Origin: Lysobacterales bacterium
GTDB taxonomy: Bacteria; Pseudomonadota; Gammaproteobacteria; Xanthomonadales; BPKI01
Assembly (NCBI GenBank): GCA_026005055.1
Contig: BPKI01000001.1
Location: 1,796,566 to 1,860,565, forward strand
Direction of reading: 5' to 3'
DNA: 64,000 bases
Shown here: positions 8,341 through 17,685 of the stretch, piece after piece
Layout: each line of letters opens with the position of its first letter
How positions within the stretch are numbered: the first letter of the stretch is position 1
Translations under genes and position numbers: made by a program
The notes under the pieces: model-generated
Told to the model about the DNA's origin: nothing
Database searches by the model: none
What the model saw: the letters and a program-made list of their open reading frames with translations, nothing else

Positions 8341-8979
8341 TCAGTCCTGGTCGGCGCGCACCACTTCCACGCCGGGGGGCACGACGAAGAGGAACTCCGC
8401 CTCGGAAAAGGGAGGATCGCGCTGCCAGTTCGAGAAGGCGTATTCATTGCGCTGGCCGAGCCCGTCGATGAGGTGCATCGCACGAAGACTCCCCTCGATC
8501 AGCAGCAGCTCGGCGTATTCCATGCCTTCGGTCGGCTGCCGGGGGATGAGCCTGAGCCAGGCGGAACCGGGTGGTCCGGGACGTTCCTCGATCCGAAAAA
8601 CCTCCTCGATCCGATCGGGCTGGACCAGGGCGAGCAGGGGGCTGCCCGGATCGGCTTCCGGCTGACGGCGCACGGTGACCTGCTCAAGCTCCGGGTCGTA
8701 CACCCAAAGTTCGCGCCCGTCGGCGATGATGAGCTGCGCAAAGGGCTCCCGATACTCGATGCGCATCCGATTGGGCCGAGCGAGCAAGAGATCGCCTTCC
8801 GCCTGCTCACTGAGCTGGCCGTTCACGTCGTAGCTCATTTGCGTGAAGCGGGCGCGCAGGGCGGAGGCGCCATCGATGAAAGCATGGAGCTCGGACAAAG
8901 CTGGCGCTCGCCCGCCCTCCTCCGCCATGAGCGGGGCGGCCAGAAACATCAGAAAAAACCCGCAAGCGCGCATCCTCAT
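8341..8979 (-). CDS. lolA: Outer-membrane lipoprotein carrier protein LolA
   Basis: 212 residues from the ATG at 8979, with a signal peptide (MRMRACGFFLMFLAAPLMA, cleaved before EEGG). The mature protein has the LolA pattern: ALRARFTQMSYD early, then GDLLLARPNRMRIEYREPF (the conserved RPxxxR--Y--P segment) and DGRELWVYDPELEQVTVR, ending in a beta-rich half with LTEGMEYAEL-like strands. LolA accepts lipoproteins from LolCDE at the inner membrane and carries them through the periplasm to LolB. It follows ftsK by 55 bases, the usual ftsK-lolA order in gammaproteobacteria. An in-frame TTG six bases upstream is an alternative start. Confidence 0.9.
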   Translation of the reverse strand: MRMRACGFFLMFLAAPLMAEEGGRAPALSELHAFIDGASALRARFTQMSYDVNGQLSEQAEGDLLLARPNRMRIEYREPFAQLIIADGRELWVYDPELEQVTVRRQPEADPGSPLLALVQPDRIEEVFRIEERPGPPGSAWLRLIPRQPTEGMEYAELLLIEGSLRAMHLIDGLGQRNEYAFSNWQRDPPFSEAEFLFVVPPGVEVVRADQD

Positions 8980-9034
8980 CGGCAAGCCAAAGTTCGCGAA
9001 ACGCTCTGAAGCTGGCCCGCTCGGGCTGAAGCGC

Positions 9035-11335
9035 TCATGAATCCTCGCGCTTGGGCGGGACGAGGACCTCTCGGTTGCCGTTGTGGCCCGGCGGGCTGAC
9101 GATGCCGGCGGCTTCCATCTCCTCGATCAGCCGGGCCGCACGGTTGTAGCCGATCTTGAGCCGCCGCTGTACCCCGGAGATCGAAGCCCTGCGGGTCTCG
9201 AGGACGATCTGCACCGCCTTCTCGTATAGCTCATCCGCGCTGCCCTCTTCATCCTCCGGAAGACCCGTGGGGCCGACCATCTGGCCGTTACCGAGCGACT
9301 GCTCCTCCTCGAGGACCGCCGAGAGATAGCGTGGTCCTCCCTGCTTCCTCAGGAACTCGACCACCCGGTGTACCTCCGCGTCCTCGACGAAGGCCCCATG
9401 CACGCGCTCGGGCATCGCCGTGCCCGGCGGCAGGTAGAGCATGTCACCGTGCCCGAGCAAAGTTTCCGCCCCCATCTGGTCGAGGATCACCCGAGAATCG
9501 GTCCGCGAGGAGACCTGAAAGGCGATGCGCCCCGGGATGTTGGCCTTGATCAGGCCGGTGATCACATCCACCGAAGGCCGTTGCGTGGCGAGGATCAGAT
9601 GGATGCCCGCCGCTCTCGCCTTTTGCGCGAGCCGGGCGATGAGCTCTTCGACCTTCTTGCCGACGATCATCATCATGTCGGCGAACTCATCGATCAGCAC
9701 CACCACGTAAGGCAGCGGCTTGAGCGCTTCCGCGACCCGCTCCGGCTGCTCCGGATCGGGCGTGAAAAGCGGATCGAGGATCGGCTGACCCTGTTCGAGC
9801 GCGTCCTTGATCTTGCGATTGAAGCCGGCGAGGTTGCGCACCCCAAGCGCTGCCATCAGCCGGTAGCGCCGCTCCATCTCGGCCACGCACCAGCGGAGGG
9901 CGTTGGCTGCCTGCTTCATGTCGGTCACCACCGGCGCCAGCAAGTGCGGGATGCCCTCGTAGACCGAAAGCTCCAGCATCTTCGGATCGATCAGGATCAG
10001 CCTGACCTCCTCGGGTGGGGCCTTGTAGAGCAGGCTGAGCACCATGGCATTGAGCGCCACCGACTTACCCGAGCCGGTGGTTCCGGCAACTAAGAGATGC
10101 GGTAGGCGGGCGAGGTCGATGACGTAGGGGCGTCCGGCGATGTCCTTGCCGAGCGCCAGGGTCAAGGGCGAGGCGCTCTTGTCATACTCGCGCGAGCGGA
10201 GGATCTCCGATAGCCGGACGGTCTCCCGTTTCGCGTTCGGAATCTCGAGGCCGATCACCGATTTGCCGGGAATCACCTCGACCACCCGCACGCTCACCAC
10301 CGAAAGCCCGCGGGCCAAATCCTTGTCGATGGCGCTGACCTGACTGACCTTGACGCCGGCGGCGAGCTCGAGCTCGAAGCGCGTGATCACTGGCCCCGGC
10401 TGGATGCCGACCACTTTCGCCTCGATGCGGAAGTCCTTGAGCTTCATCTCGACCTGGCGGGCGAGTGCCTCGAGCGCCTCGGCCGAATAGCCGCCTCCTT
10501 GAGCCGTCGGCTCGGCGAGCAGCGAAAGCGGGGGCAGGGAATCGCTGCCGCCAGAGAACAGCGGCAGCTGCAGCTCGCGCTCGGCGCGCTCGCTTTTCTC
10601 CACGGTCGCGAGTCTAGGCTCGATCCGGACGGGCTCGCGTTCCTCGGCCCGCGACCGACGACGCGGCTCGGCACGCACGACGGCCGGGCTCGGGTGCTCT
10701 GAGCGGCGAGCGGCGAGGCGAGCGAACAGCACCTTGAGCAGCGCGAAGAAACGGAGCACGACGGCACCGGTGAGGTCCATCGCTCGGAACCAGGAGAGCC
10801 CGGTGGCGAGACTGACCGCGATCAAGAAGGCGGAGAGGAGGAACAGCGTGGCGCCGAGGAGACCGAATCCCTGGACGGTCGCGCCCGCCACCAGCTCGCC
10901 GAGAATGCCGCCCGCCTGCCCCGGGAGGCGCCCGCCGGGATCCGGACCGTAGAGCAGGACCAAGGCACAGCCGGAGAGCAACAGCGCGAGCGCACCGATC
11001 AGTCGCAGGACCGGATCGAGACCGGACTCGCTGCCGTCGGGGAGCCGACGCCAAGGCCAAGCGCCCCCGAGCAAAAGGAGCGGGAGGAGAAAGGCGCCGT
11101 AGCCGAAGACATAGAGCAGGAGATCGGCGAGATACGCGCCGACGACGCCTCCGAGATTGCGAACCGGACCCTCGCCGCCGGAATGGGACCAACCCGGATC
11201 CGCGGGTTGGTAACTGAACAGAACCACCCACAAGTAGAGCACGGCGGGAAGGAGCAGCAGCAGCAGGCTCTCTCGCCAGCGCCTCCGCCAGCCGTCTTCC
11301 CCGGACGCCGATGAGGATGGGGTGGGCTGCCGCAA
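9035..11335 (-). CDS. ftsK: DNA translocase FtsK
   Basis: 766 residues. N-terminal membrane part (about 1-190) with four or five helices, then a short charged linker (about 190-260), then the motor. Walker A GTTGSGKS is at 418-425 and the Walker B Asp/Glu pair is at 549-550 in [11 protein letters not shown]. The C-terminal gamma winged helix reads [24 protein letters not shown], which binds KOPS sequences and activates XerCD. FtsK anchors at the division septum and pumps chromosome termini. The linker is short compared with E. coli (1329 residues) and similar to the Pseudomonas-type protein. The best start is a TTG at 11335; no ATG with a ribosome site is nearby. Confidence 0.94.
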   Translation of the reverse strand: MRQPTPSSSASGEDGWRRRWRESLLLLLLPAVLYLWVVLFSYQPADPGWSHSGGEGPVRNLGGVVGAYLADLLLYVFGYGAFLLPLLLLGGAWPWRRLPDGSESGLDPVLRLIGALALLLSGCALVLLYGPDPGGRLPGQAGGILGELVAGATVQGFGLLGATLFLLSAFLIAVSLATGLSWFRAMDLTGAVVLRFFALLKVLFARLAARRSEHPSPAVVRAEPRRRSRAEEREPVRIEPRLATVEKSERAERELQLPLFSGGSDSLPPLSLLAEPTAQGGGYSAEALEALARQVEMKLKDFRIEAKVVGIQPGPVITRFELELAAGVKVSQVSAIDKDLARGLSVVSVRVVEVIPGKSVIGLEIPNAKRETVRLSEILRSREYDKSASPLTLALGKDIAGRPYVIDLARLPHLLVAGTTGSGKSVALNAMVLSLLYKAPPEEVRLILIDPKMLELSVYEGIPHLLAPVVTDMKQAANALRWCVAEMERRYRLMAALGVRNLAGFNRKIKDALEQGQPILDPLFTPDPEQPERVAEALKPLPYVVVLIDEFADMMMIVGKKVEELIARLAQKARAAGIHLILATQRPSVDVITGLIKANIPGRIAFQVSSRTDSRVILDQMGAETLLGHGDMLYLPPGTAMPERVHGAFVEDAEVHRVVEFLRKQGGPRYLSAVLEEEQSLGNGQMVGPTGLPEDEEGSADELYEKAVQIVLETRRASISGVQRRLKIGYNRAARLIEEMEAAGIVSPPGHNGNREVLVPPKREDS

Positions 11336-11384
11336 CCCAGGACCGTTCTTAGGAAAAGCTTCTAAGTATCCGGATGATAACGCA

Positions 11385-12443
11385 TCAACTAGCCAGAGCG
11401 GGATGCACGATCCGCCCCGCCTCGACGTTGATGCCGCGGCGGAGAGGGGCGTTCTCGCGCCAGCCCGGCTCGGCCAGCTTGATCGTCCAAGGCAGGATGG
11501 CCGCCGAAATCGCCTGGGAGGAGGTTTGCGGCACCGCCCCGGGCATGTTGGTCACGGCGAAATGAGTCACGCCGCATTCGACGTAGGTCGGATCGGCCCA
11601 GGTCGTGGGCCGGGTGGTTTCCACGCAACCGCCCTGATCGACGGAGATATCGACGATCACGCTCCCGGGCTCCATGCTCTCCACCATCGCCCGGCTCACC
11701 ACGTGAGGGGCACGGGCGCCGGTGATCAGGACTGCACCGATCACCAGATCGGCGCTCTGCACCTCGCGGGCGACATACTCCTCGTAAGGGTAGAGGGTGG
11801 TGACGTTGGCGCCGAGGGCCATCATCCGCTCCATGCGGTCCTGGCGCTTCTCGAAGACCACGACGTTCGCCCCACCGGCGGCCGCGAGCTGCGCCGCATT
11901 CGCCCCGGCGGCGCCCGCGCCGATCACCACCACCTTGCCCCGTTCGGTCGAGGGCAGCCCGCCGAGCAGCTTGCCCTTGCCGCCCATCGGCTGATGCAGG
12001 AGGTGCGTGCCGACCTGCACGGCGATGCGGCCGGCGATCACGCTCATCGGCGCGAGCAGCGGCAGGTCGCCGTTGTCGAGCTCCACCGTCTCGAAGGCGA
12101 CCGCGGTCAGACCGATCTCGAGCAGACGCTGGGTGAGCTTCGGCTCGGCCGCCAGGTGCAGGTAGCAGAACAGGAGGTGGTCGCGGCGCAGGTGCTGAAG
12201 ATCGCCTTCGATCGGCTCCTTGACTTTGACGACGAGCTCGGCCTTCTCGTAGAGCGCGGCGGCATCCGGCGCGATCTTGACGCCGACCCGGGCGTACGCC
12301 TCGTCGGAAAAGCCGCTCTTGAGGCCCGCGCCCTTTTCGAGCCACACCTCATGCCCGCGCCGAACCAGGTCGGCGCAGGCCGCAGGCACGAGGGCGACCC
12401 GCCCTTCGAGCGTCTTGATTTCGCGGGGAATGCCGATGCGCAT
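11385..12443 (-). CDS. ald: Alanine dehydrogenase
   Basis: 352 residues from the ATG at 12443, chosen because GGAGGAG precedes it at good spacing; an in-frame start five codons upstream lacks a site. The N terminus [10 protein letters not shown] and the following [34 protein letters not shown] and VVKVKEP blocks are the substrate domain. The Rossmann domain has [14 protein letters not shown]. The late [18 protein letters not shown] motif with the conserved Asp and Gln is diagnostic. The enzyme interconverts L-alanine and pyruvate plus ammonia with NAD(H). It lies between ftsK and the divergent trxB, and 49 bases separate it from ftsK, so read-through into ftsK is possible. Confidence 0.93.
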   Translation of the reverse strand: MRIGIPREIKTLEGRVALVPAACADLVRRGHEVWLEKGAGLKSGFSDEAYARVGVKIAPDAAALYEKAELVVKVKEPIEGDLQHLRRDHLLFCYLHLAAEPKLTQRLLEIGLTAVAFETVELDNGDLPLLAPMSVIAGRIAVQVGTHLLHQPMGGKGKLLGGLPSTERGKVVVIGAGAAGANAAQLAAAGGANVVVFEKRQDRMERMMALGANVTTLYPYEEYVAREVQSADLVIGAVLITGARAPHVVSRAMVESMEPGSVIVDISVDQGGCVETTRPTTWADPTYVECGVTHFAVTNMPGAVPQTSSQAISAAILPWTIKLAEPGWRENAPLRRGINVEAGRIVHPALAS

Positions 12444-12518
12444 GAAAACTCCTCCCATCTCAGAAAAGGCGAGCGAGCCTCCCCGCCTTGCGCGCGTCTG
12501 AGCAAGCCCCCATGCTGA

Positions 12519-13556
<1,038 letters not shown>

Positions 13557-13570
13557 GCGCTGACCTCGCC

Positions 13571-14305
13571 TTGCCCTTCCCTCGCCTGGCGCTCCCTCGC
13601 CTGATCGCTAGCGAAGAGCCCTTTCCACCGATCTCCGATGAAATCCCTGGGGATACGGTGGCCCTGCTCACCCGCGAGCTCCGTCCAGAACGCATGGTCG
13701 AGGGCTATCGCCTCGGCTATTTCCCGTGGCCGCCGCGGGTGGCGGGATGGATGCCCTGGTGGAGCCCCGACCCGCGGGCGGTGCTGTTCCCCGAGGCATT
13801 CCACCTCGGCCGCAACATGCGCCGCTTGCTCCGCCGCTCGCGCTGGACGATCACCCACGATCGCGCCTTCCCCGCCGTGCTCGAAGGCTGCGCTGCGCCT
13901 CGTCCAGGACGGGAGCAGACATGGCTGAGCGATGAGCTCAAAGCGGGTTACCTCCGATTGCACCAGACCGGCTTTGCCCATTCGGTCGAGGTCTGGGACG
14001 GCGATCGCTTGGTGGGGGGTCTCTTCGGGGTCAGCGTCGGTGCGGCCTTCTGCGGGGATTCGATGTTCTCGGAAGAAAGCGAGGCCTCGAAAATCGCTTT
14101 GCTCTATCTCTGCCGACAGCTTGCGCGCGAGCCTCTTGCCCTCATCGACTGCCAGCTTCCGAGCGAACACTTAGAGCGCCTCGGCGCGCGCCTCTTGCCC
14201 CGCCGCGAATTCCTGATCCGTTTCGCAGAGGCCAAGGCCAAGCCCGATCCCCTCGCCTCGCCCTGTCTCATGCCGCAGCCGGCACCGGCCCTGCTCTCAG
14301 TCTGA
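13571..14305 (+). CDS. aat: Leucyl/phenylalanyl-tRNA--protein transferase
   Basis: 244 residues if it starts at the TTG at 13571, which gives the family N terminus LPRLIASEEPFPPISDE; no ATG fits. Signature blocks are GYRLGYFPWPP, MPWWSPDPRAVLFP, WLSDELKAGYLRLHQTGFAHSVEVWDG, GGLFGVSVGAAFCGDSMFS and LIDCQLPSEHLERLGA. Aat adds Leu or Phe to proteins with N-terminal Arg or Lys, marking them for ClpAPS degradation. It is probably co-transcribed with trxB (14 bases apart). Its end overlaps the convergent TPR gene by 9 bases. Confidence 0.92.
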   Translation: MPFPRLALPRLIASEEPFPPISDEIPGDTVALLTRELRPERMVEGYRLGYFPWPPRVAGWMPWWSPDPRAVLFPEAFHLGRNMRRLLRRSRWTITHDRAFPAVLEGCAAPRPGREQTWLSDELKAGYLRLHQTGFAHSVEVWDGDRLVGGLFGVSVGAAFCGDSMFSEESEASKIALLYLCRQLAREPLALIDCQLPSEHLERLGARLLPRREFLIRFAEAKAKPDPLASPCLMPQPAPALLSV

Positions 14306-14998
14306 CTCGCCAAGCTCCGCACGGCGGCTTTCCGCCGCGGGCAGCCCGAGCCGCTCGGCACAAGCGGCAGCGCGCTCGGCATGCTGCCGCCAAGCCGACG
14401 CATCCTCATCCTCGCGCGCGACGCGGGCGAGCGCATCGAGCACCGGTAGAAGCTTCGGGTGGCAATCGCCATCGAGCTCCTCGAGCAGGCTCAGCGCATG
14501 GCCGAAGTGACGCCGTGCCAGACCCAGAGCCTCGCGGCTTCGCTCGAGCTCGCCGAGCTCGAAGGCGATGCGGGCCTGAAGCCTGCGATCGGCACTGCGG
14601 GCGGCAAGCGCCTCGGCTTCCTCGAGAAGCCGTTGCGAGCGCGCGGGATCGCCCAATAGGCGAGCGAGCACCGCCTGCTGCCTGCGCAGTTCGGCCAGCG
14701 CCGCGGTTTGAGGTGCTGTCGGCGACCGCTCAAGGCGTTCCTCAAGCCGCTTGAGCCAGACTTCCGCCTCGCGGTAGCGCCCGAGGCCGATCAGGGCGGA
14801 GGCCAAAGCCTTGGCCACCGCACGCTCCTTTTCCCCATCGGGCGTGGGGTTCGTCGCGTAGTGCGCCCAAGCCGCTTCCAGCAAGTCCCGTGCACGCTCG
14901 AGCTCGCCGCGGGCCATCGCCTGCTCGGCGTGGGCTTGCATCGACTCCGCAGAAAGACCCACGAGCAAGACGCTCAGAAGCACGCTGAAGCTCAGCAT
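14297..14998 (-). CDS. Secreted helical-repeat (TPR-like) protein, function unknown
   Basis: 233 residues from the ATG at 14998, preceded by AGGAGG nine bases upstream; a GTG three codons earlier would touch that site. It begins with a signal peptide (MLSFSVLLSVLLVGLS, then AESMQAHA). The rest is about 200 residues of paired alpha helices with TPR-like spacing: AMARGELERARDLLEAAW, ALIGLGRYREAEVWLKRLEE, ARLLGDPARSQRLLEEAEAL and ALGLARRHFGHALSLLEEL. No catalytic motif is visible. It is divergent from lexA, with about 110 bases between, and convergent with aat. A periplasmic scaffold is the most that can be said. Confidence 0.72.
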   Translation of the reverse strand: MLSFSVLLSVLLVGLSAESMQAHAEQAMARGELERARDLLEAAWAHYATNPTPDGEKERAVAKALASALIGLGRYREAEVWLKRLEERLERSPTAPQTAALAELRRQQAVLARLLGDPARSQRLLEEAEALAARSADRRLQARIAFELGELERSREALGLARRHFGHALSLLEELDGDCHPKLLPVLDALARVAREDEDASAWRQHAERAAACAERLGLPAAESRRAELGESD

Positions 14999-15078
14999 GG
15001 GTTTCACCCTCCTTCATGCGCATCTCGTGGTTTCGTGTGGGAGCAGGGCACGGAAATCAAGCCATGAAGCCTTCCGAT

Positions 15079-15094
15079 CCATAAATATTTATGG
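15079..15094. promoter_or_regulatory. Perfect 16-bp palindrome before lexA, candidate LexA operator
   Basis: CCATAAATATTTATGG is an exact inverted repeat, strikingly AT-rich for this genome, 12 bases before the lexA ATG. A TATTCT hexamer at 15095-15100 could be a -10 element directly downstream, which would place transcription start at about the ATG and the palindrome in the -35/-10 spacer, the classic repressor position. I saw no E. coli-type CTG-N10-CAG box here. Assignment to LexA is inference from position. Confidence 0.55.
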
Positions 15095-15106
15095 TATTCT
15101 TCCCCC

Positions 15107-15709
15107 ATGGTCGCCGATCTCACCCTCCGTCAGCGCGAAATCCTCGACTACATTCGCCGCTACCTGGAGGATCATGGCTATCCTCCCACCCGCGCCGAGA
15201 TCGCCAAGCACTTCGGTTTCAAGGTGGCTGCCAGCGCCCAGGAGCATCTCAAGGCGCTCGCCGCCAAAGGCGCCATCGCCATCATCCCCGGTAACGCCCG
15301 GGGCATCCGAGTGCTCGCCGAGGACGAGGAGGGCGTACCCTTGGTGGGCCGGGTGGCGGCAGGGCAACCGATCCTCGCCGCCGAGCACATCGAGAGGCGT
15401 TACCGTTTGCCGGCGGGACTCTTTCAACCGACGCCCGATTACCTCTTGCGGGTGCGAGGGGAGAGCATGCGCGAGGCGGGCATTCTCGATGGGGATCTCT
15501 TGGCCGTGCGCGCTCAACGCCTCGCCGAAGAAGGGCAGATCGTGGTGGCTCGTTTGGGCGAAGAGGTCACGGTCAAGCGTCTGCGCCGCAAAGACGGGCG
15601 TCTTCTTCTCGAGCCGGCGCACCCTGCGATGCAGCCTATCGAGGTGACCGGCCGCGAGGATTTCGCCATCGAGGGTGTGGCGGTCGGGGTGATCCGCCGC
15701 CTCGACTGA
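15107..15709 (+). CDS. lexA: LexA repressor
   Basis: 200 residues. The winged helix (1-70) has [27 protein letters not shown]. The self-cleavage site is A85-G86 in VAAGQP, and the catalytic dyad is S120 (RGESMREAG) and K157 (VTVKRL). The protein represses SOS genes until RecA filaments trigger its autocleavage. The recognition-helix region reads [14 protein letters not shown], where E. coli has FRSPNAAEEHLKAL: the Ser, Asn and first Glu that contact the SOS box are replaced, so a different operator is expected. There is no Shine-Dalgarno sequence before the ATG, consistent with a leaderless message. It heads the operon lexA-imuA-imuB-dnaE2, with 4 bases to imuA. Confidence 0.95.
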   Translation: MVADLTLRQREILDYIRRYLEDHGYPPTRAEIAKHFGFKVAASAQEHLKALAAKGAIAIIPGNARGIRVLAEDEEGVPLVGRVAAGQPILAAEHIERRYRLPAGLFQPTPDYLLRVRGESMREAGILDGDLLAVRAQRLAEEGQIVVARLGEEVTVKRLRRKDGRLLLEPAHPAMQPIEVTGREDFAIEGVAVGVIRRLD

Positions 15710-15713
15710 AACC

Positions 15714-16262
15714 ATGGCCGCCCTGCCCGAGCATCCCCGCTTGTGGAAGGGGGCACGGGCCCTTCCCCCCGGTCGCTTCCTCTCGCTGCCCCTCGAGGAG
15801 GGACCAAGCCCACTCGAGTTGCCGCTCGCCGGCTTGAGCGAATGCCTGCTTCCCGCCCCGGGGCAAGGGGAATGGCGCCTGCTCGCCCCTTTGCTCGCCC
15901 ACTGGGAAGGGCCGGCTTTGCTCATCGCTCCCCCGCTACTGCCCTATCCGCCCGCCCTGGCCGCGTGGCGGCTTCGCCCCGAGCGGCTGCTTCTGATCGA
16001 GGCGGCCGAGGACAAAACGCGCCTGTGGGCAAGCGAGCAGGCCCTGCGCTGCGGCTGCCGCCCCTTGGTCCTGGCCTGGATCGAAAAAGCGGATTTCACG
16101 GCTCTGCGTCGCCTCAAACTCGCCGCCGCCGAGGGACAAGGCACCGCCCTGCTCTTCCGCCCGCTCGAAGCCGCCTCCAGCCCTTCTCCCGCCAGTCTGC
16201 GCTTTTGCCTCGAGCGCGGCCTCTTGCGCCTGCTCAAAGGCGGCGCGCCTGCACCTGCCTGA
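15714..16262 (+). CDS. imuA: Translesion synthesis accessory protein ImuA
   Basis: 182 residues with no strong motif alone, but it matches ImuA in size, place and pattern: LWKGARALPPGRFLSLPLEEG, LSECLLPAPGQGEWRLLAPLLAHWEGPALLIAPP and LLLIEAAEDKTRLWASEQALRCG, a degenerate RecA-like core without a Walker A lysine. ImuA (also called SulA2) assists ImuB and DnaE2 in damage-induced mutagenesis and can bind RecA. It starts 4 bases after lexA with no visible ribosome site, so translation is probably coupled. Confidence 0.88.
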   Translation: MAALPEHPRLWKGARALPPGRFLSLPLEEGPSPLELPLAGLSECLLPAPGQGEWRLLAPLLAHWEGPALLIAPPLLPYPPALAAWRLRPERLLLIEAAEDKTRLWASEQALRCGCRPLVLAWIEKADFTALRRLKLAAAEGQGTALLFRPLEAASSPSPASLRFCLERGLLRLLKGGAPAPA

Positions 16263-16272
16263 GGAGAAGGCG

Positions 16273-17685
16273 ATGCTTTGGCTTGCCCTCTTCGCACCGA
16301 AGCTGCCTTTCGATCTCCTCGCCCGGCAAGGGCATCCTCCAAGCCGCCCCGCCGCCCTGCTCGGCGAGGAAAAGGGAATTCCCCGGCTTGCCGAGGTGAA
16401 TGCCGCAGCCGCCCGGCGCGGTCTTCGCCCAGGCCAGAGCCTGGCCCATGCCTATGCGGTGGTCCCGGAACTGATCTTGCTGCGCAAGGATGAGGCCGCC
16501 GAGCGCGCCGCGTTCGAACGGCTGGGAAGCTGCGCGCTCGGCTTCAGCAGCGAGGTGCGGCTGGCCGAGCGGGCGGTGCTGCTCGAGGTCGGCGGCAGCC
16601 TCAGGCTCTTCGGCGGCCTCGAGGCCCTCGGCATGCGCCTGCGCGAGGCGCTCGAACCGCTGGCGGTGACGCTTCGCGAGGGCGTGGCCCCCACCGCCGA
16701 AGCAGCGCTCTTTCTCGCCCGAGCCGGCGGCGGCAGGATCCTCTCCCGCGAAGAGCTCAAGGCTTCGCTCGCCCCTCTCCGTCTGAGCGCTGCCCCCCTC
16801 CCCTCCGAGCTGATCGCCACCCTCGCCGCGTTGGGCCTCGATCGCCTCGGACGCCTGTTCCGGCTCCCACCCGCCTCCTTGAGCGAACGCTTCGGGCCGG
16901 CGCTCTTGGCGTGGCTGGAAAGCCTGCTCGGGGAGCGCCCCCCTGCTTGGCCGCGTTTCACCCCTCCTGAGCGCTTCCAGGCCGAGCTCGAGCTGCCGCA
17001 GCCGGCAGGGAGTGTGCCTGAGCTCCGCTTCGCGCTCGCTCGCCTGGTCCATGAACTCGAGGCCTGTCTTTCCCCGCGCCGGCTCGGGGTTGCCAAGCTG
17101 CGGCTCACGCTCAAGGGGCGGCGAAGCTTTCGGGATGCGACCATCGCCCTGCGCTCACCCAGCGCCGAAGCCAAGCGCCTGCTCGCCGCCGCCGAGGCGG
17201 CGCTCGAGCGCATCGAGCTGAGCGAGCCGGTGCTCGCTTTGGCCCTCGAAAGCGGCAGCCTCCGAGAAATACCACCTCTTCAGCAAACCCTTTGGGGCCC
17301 TGCCAGCGAAGGGCACCGAGAAAAGCTGGCCGAGCTCATCGAACGCCTGGAACAGCGGCTGGGAGAAGCGGCGCTTTATCGCCTCGGACTTGCCGAGGAC
17401 CACCGTCCCGAACGCGCTTTCCGCCGCCTGCCGGCTTGGCCCGAACCGCAGCCGAGCAAGGCCGCTCTGCCCCTTTCGCCGCGGCCAGCCTGGTTTTTGC
17501 CCTCGCCCAGGCCGGTGCGGCGCGAGGATTACGAGCTTCTCTCCGGCCCCGAACGGATCGAAAGCGGCTGGTGGGACGGAGAGGAGCACAGGCGCGACTA
17601 CTACCGCGCCCGCGACCGGCAAGGTCGGGAGTGCTGGTTGTTCCAAGCCGCGGAAGGATGGTTCCTGCAGGGCTTCTTTCGATGA
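16273..17685 (+). CDS. imuB: Y-family polymerase homologue ImuB (non-catalytic)
   Basis: 470 residues with the DinB/UmuC fold order, including EVNAAAARRGLRPGQSLAHA and LEVGGSLRLFGGLEALG. The acidic residues needed for catalysis are absent: the first motif reads LWLALFAPKLPFD, and the SIDE-type motif reads LEVGGSLRLFG. This is the hallmark of ImuB, which acts as an adaptor linking DnaE2 to the beta clamp. The C-terminal part (about 300-470) includes RRLPAWPEPQPSKAALPLSP and the terminal domain GPERIESGWWDGEEHRRDYY shared by ImuB proteins. It lies 10 bases after imuA and overlaps dnaE2 by 4 (ATGA). Confidence 0.92.
   Translation: MLWLALFAPKLPFDLLARQGHPPSRPAALLGEEKGIPRLAEVNAAAARRGLRPGQSLAHAYAVVPELILLRKDEAAERAAFERLGSCALGFSSEVRLAERAVLLEVGGSLRLFGGLEALGMRLREALEPLAVTLREGVAPTAEAALFLARAGGGRILSREELKASLAPLRLSAAPLPSELIATLAALGLDRLGRLFRLPPASLSERFGPALLAWLESLLGERPPAWPRFTPPERFQAELELPQPAGSVPELRFALARLVHELEACLSPRRLGVAKLRLTLKGRRSFRDATIALRSPSAEAKRLLAAAEAALERIELSEPVLALALESGSLREIPPLQQTLWGPASEGHREKLAELIERLEQRLGEAALYRLGLAEDHRPERAFRRLPAWPEPQPSKAALPLSPRPAWFLPSPRPVRREDYELLSGPERIESGWWDGEEHRRDYYRARDRQGRECWLFQAAEGWFLQGFFR

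Noticed and set aside
7749-8471. A 240-codon plus-strand frame starting in the gap before lolA
   Set aside because: Residue make-up is Arg/Pro/Ser-rich without hydrophobic periodicity, it runs antisense into lolA, and it has no ribosome site.
11348-11366. Inverted repeat CTTAG...CTAAG just before ftsK as a terminator for ald or a regulator site
   Set aside because: Only five strong pairs plus a mismatch on the transcribed strand, no U-tract, and no known operator resembles it.
17292-17681. Upstream extension of the dnaE2 reading frame (1185 codons in total)
   Set aside because: The extension lies inside imuB in another frame. The ATG overlapping the imuB stop gives the exact DnaE2 N terminus.
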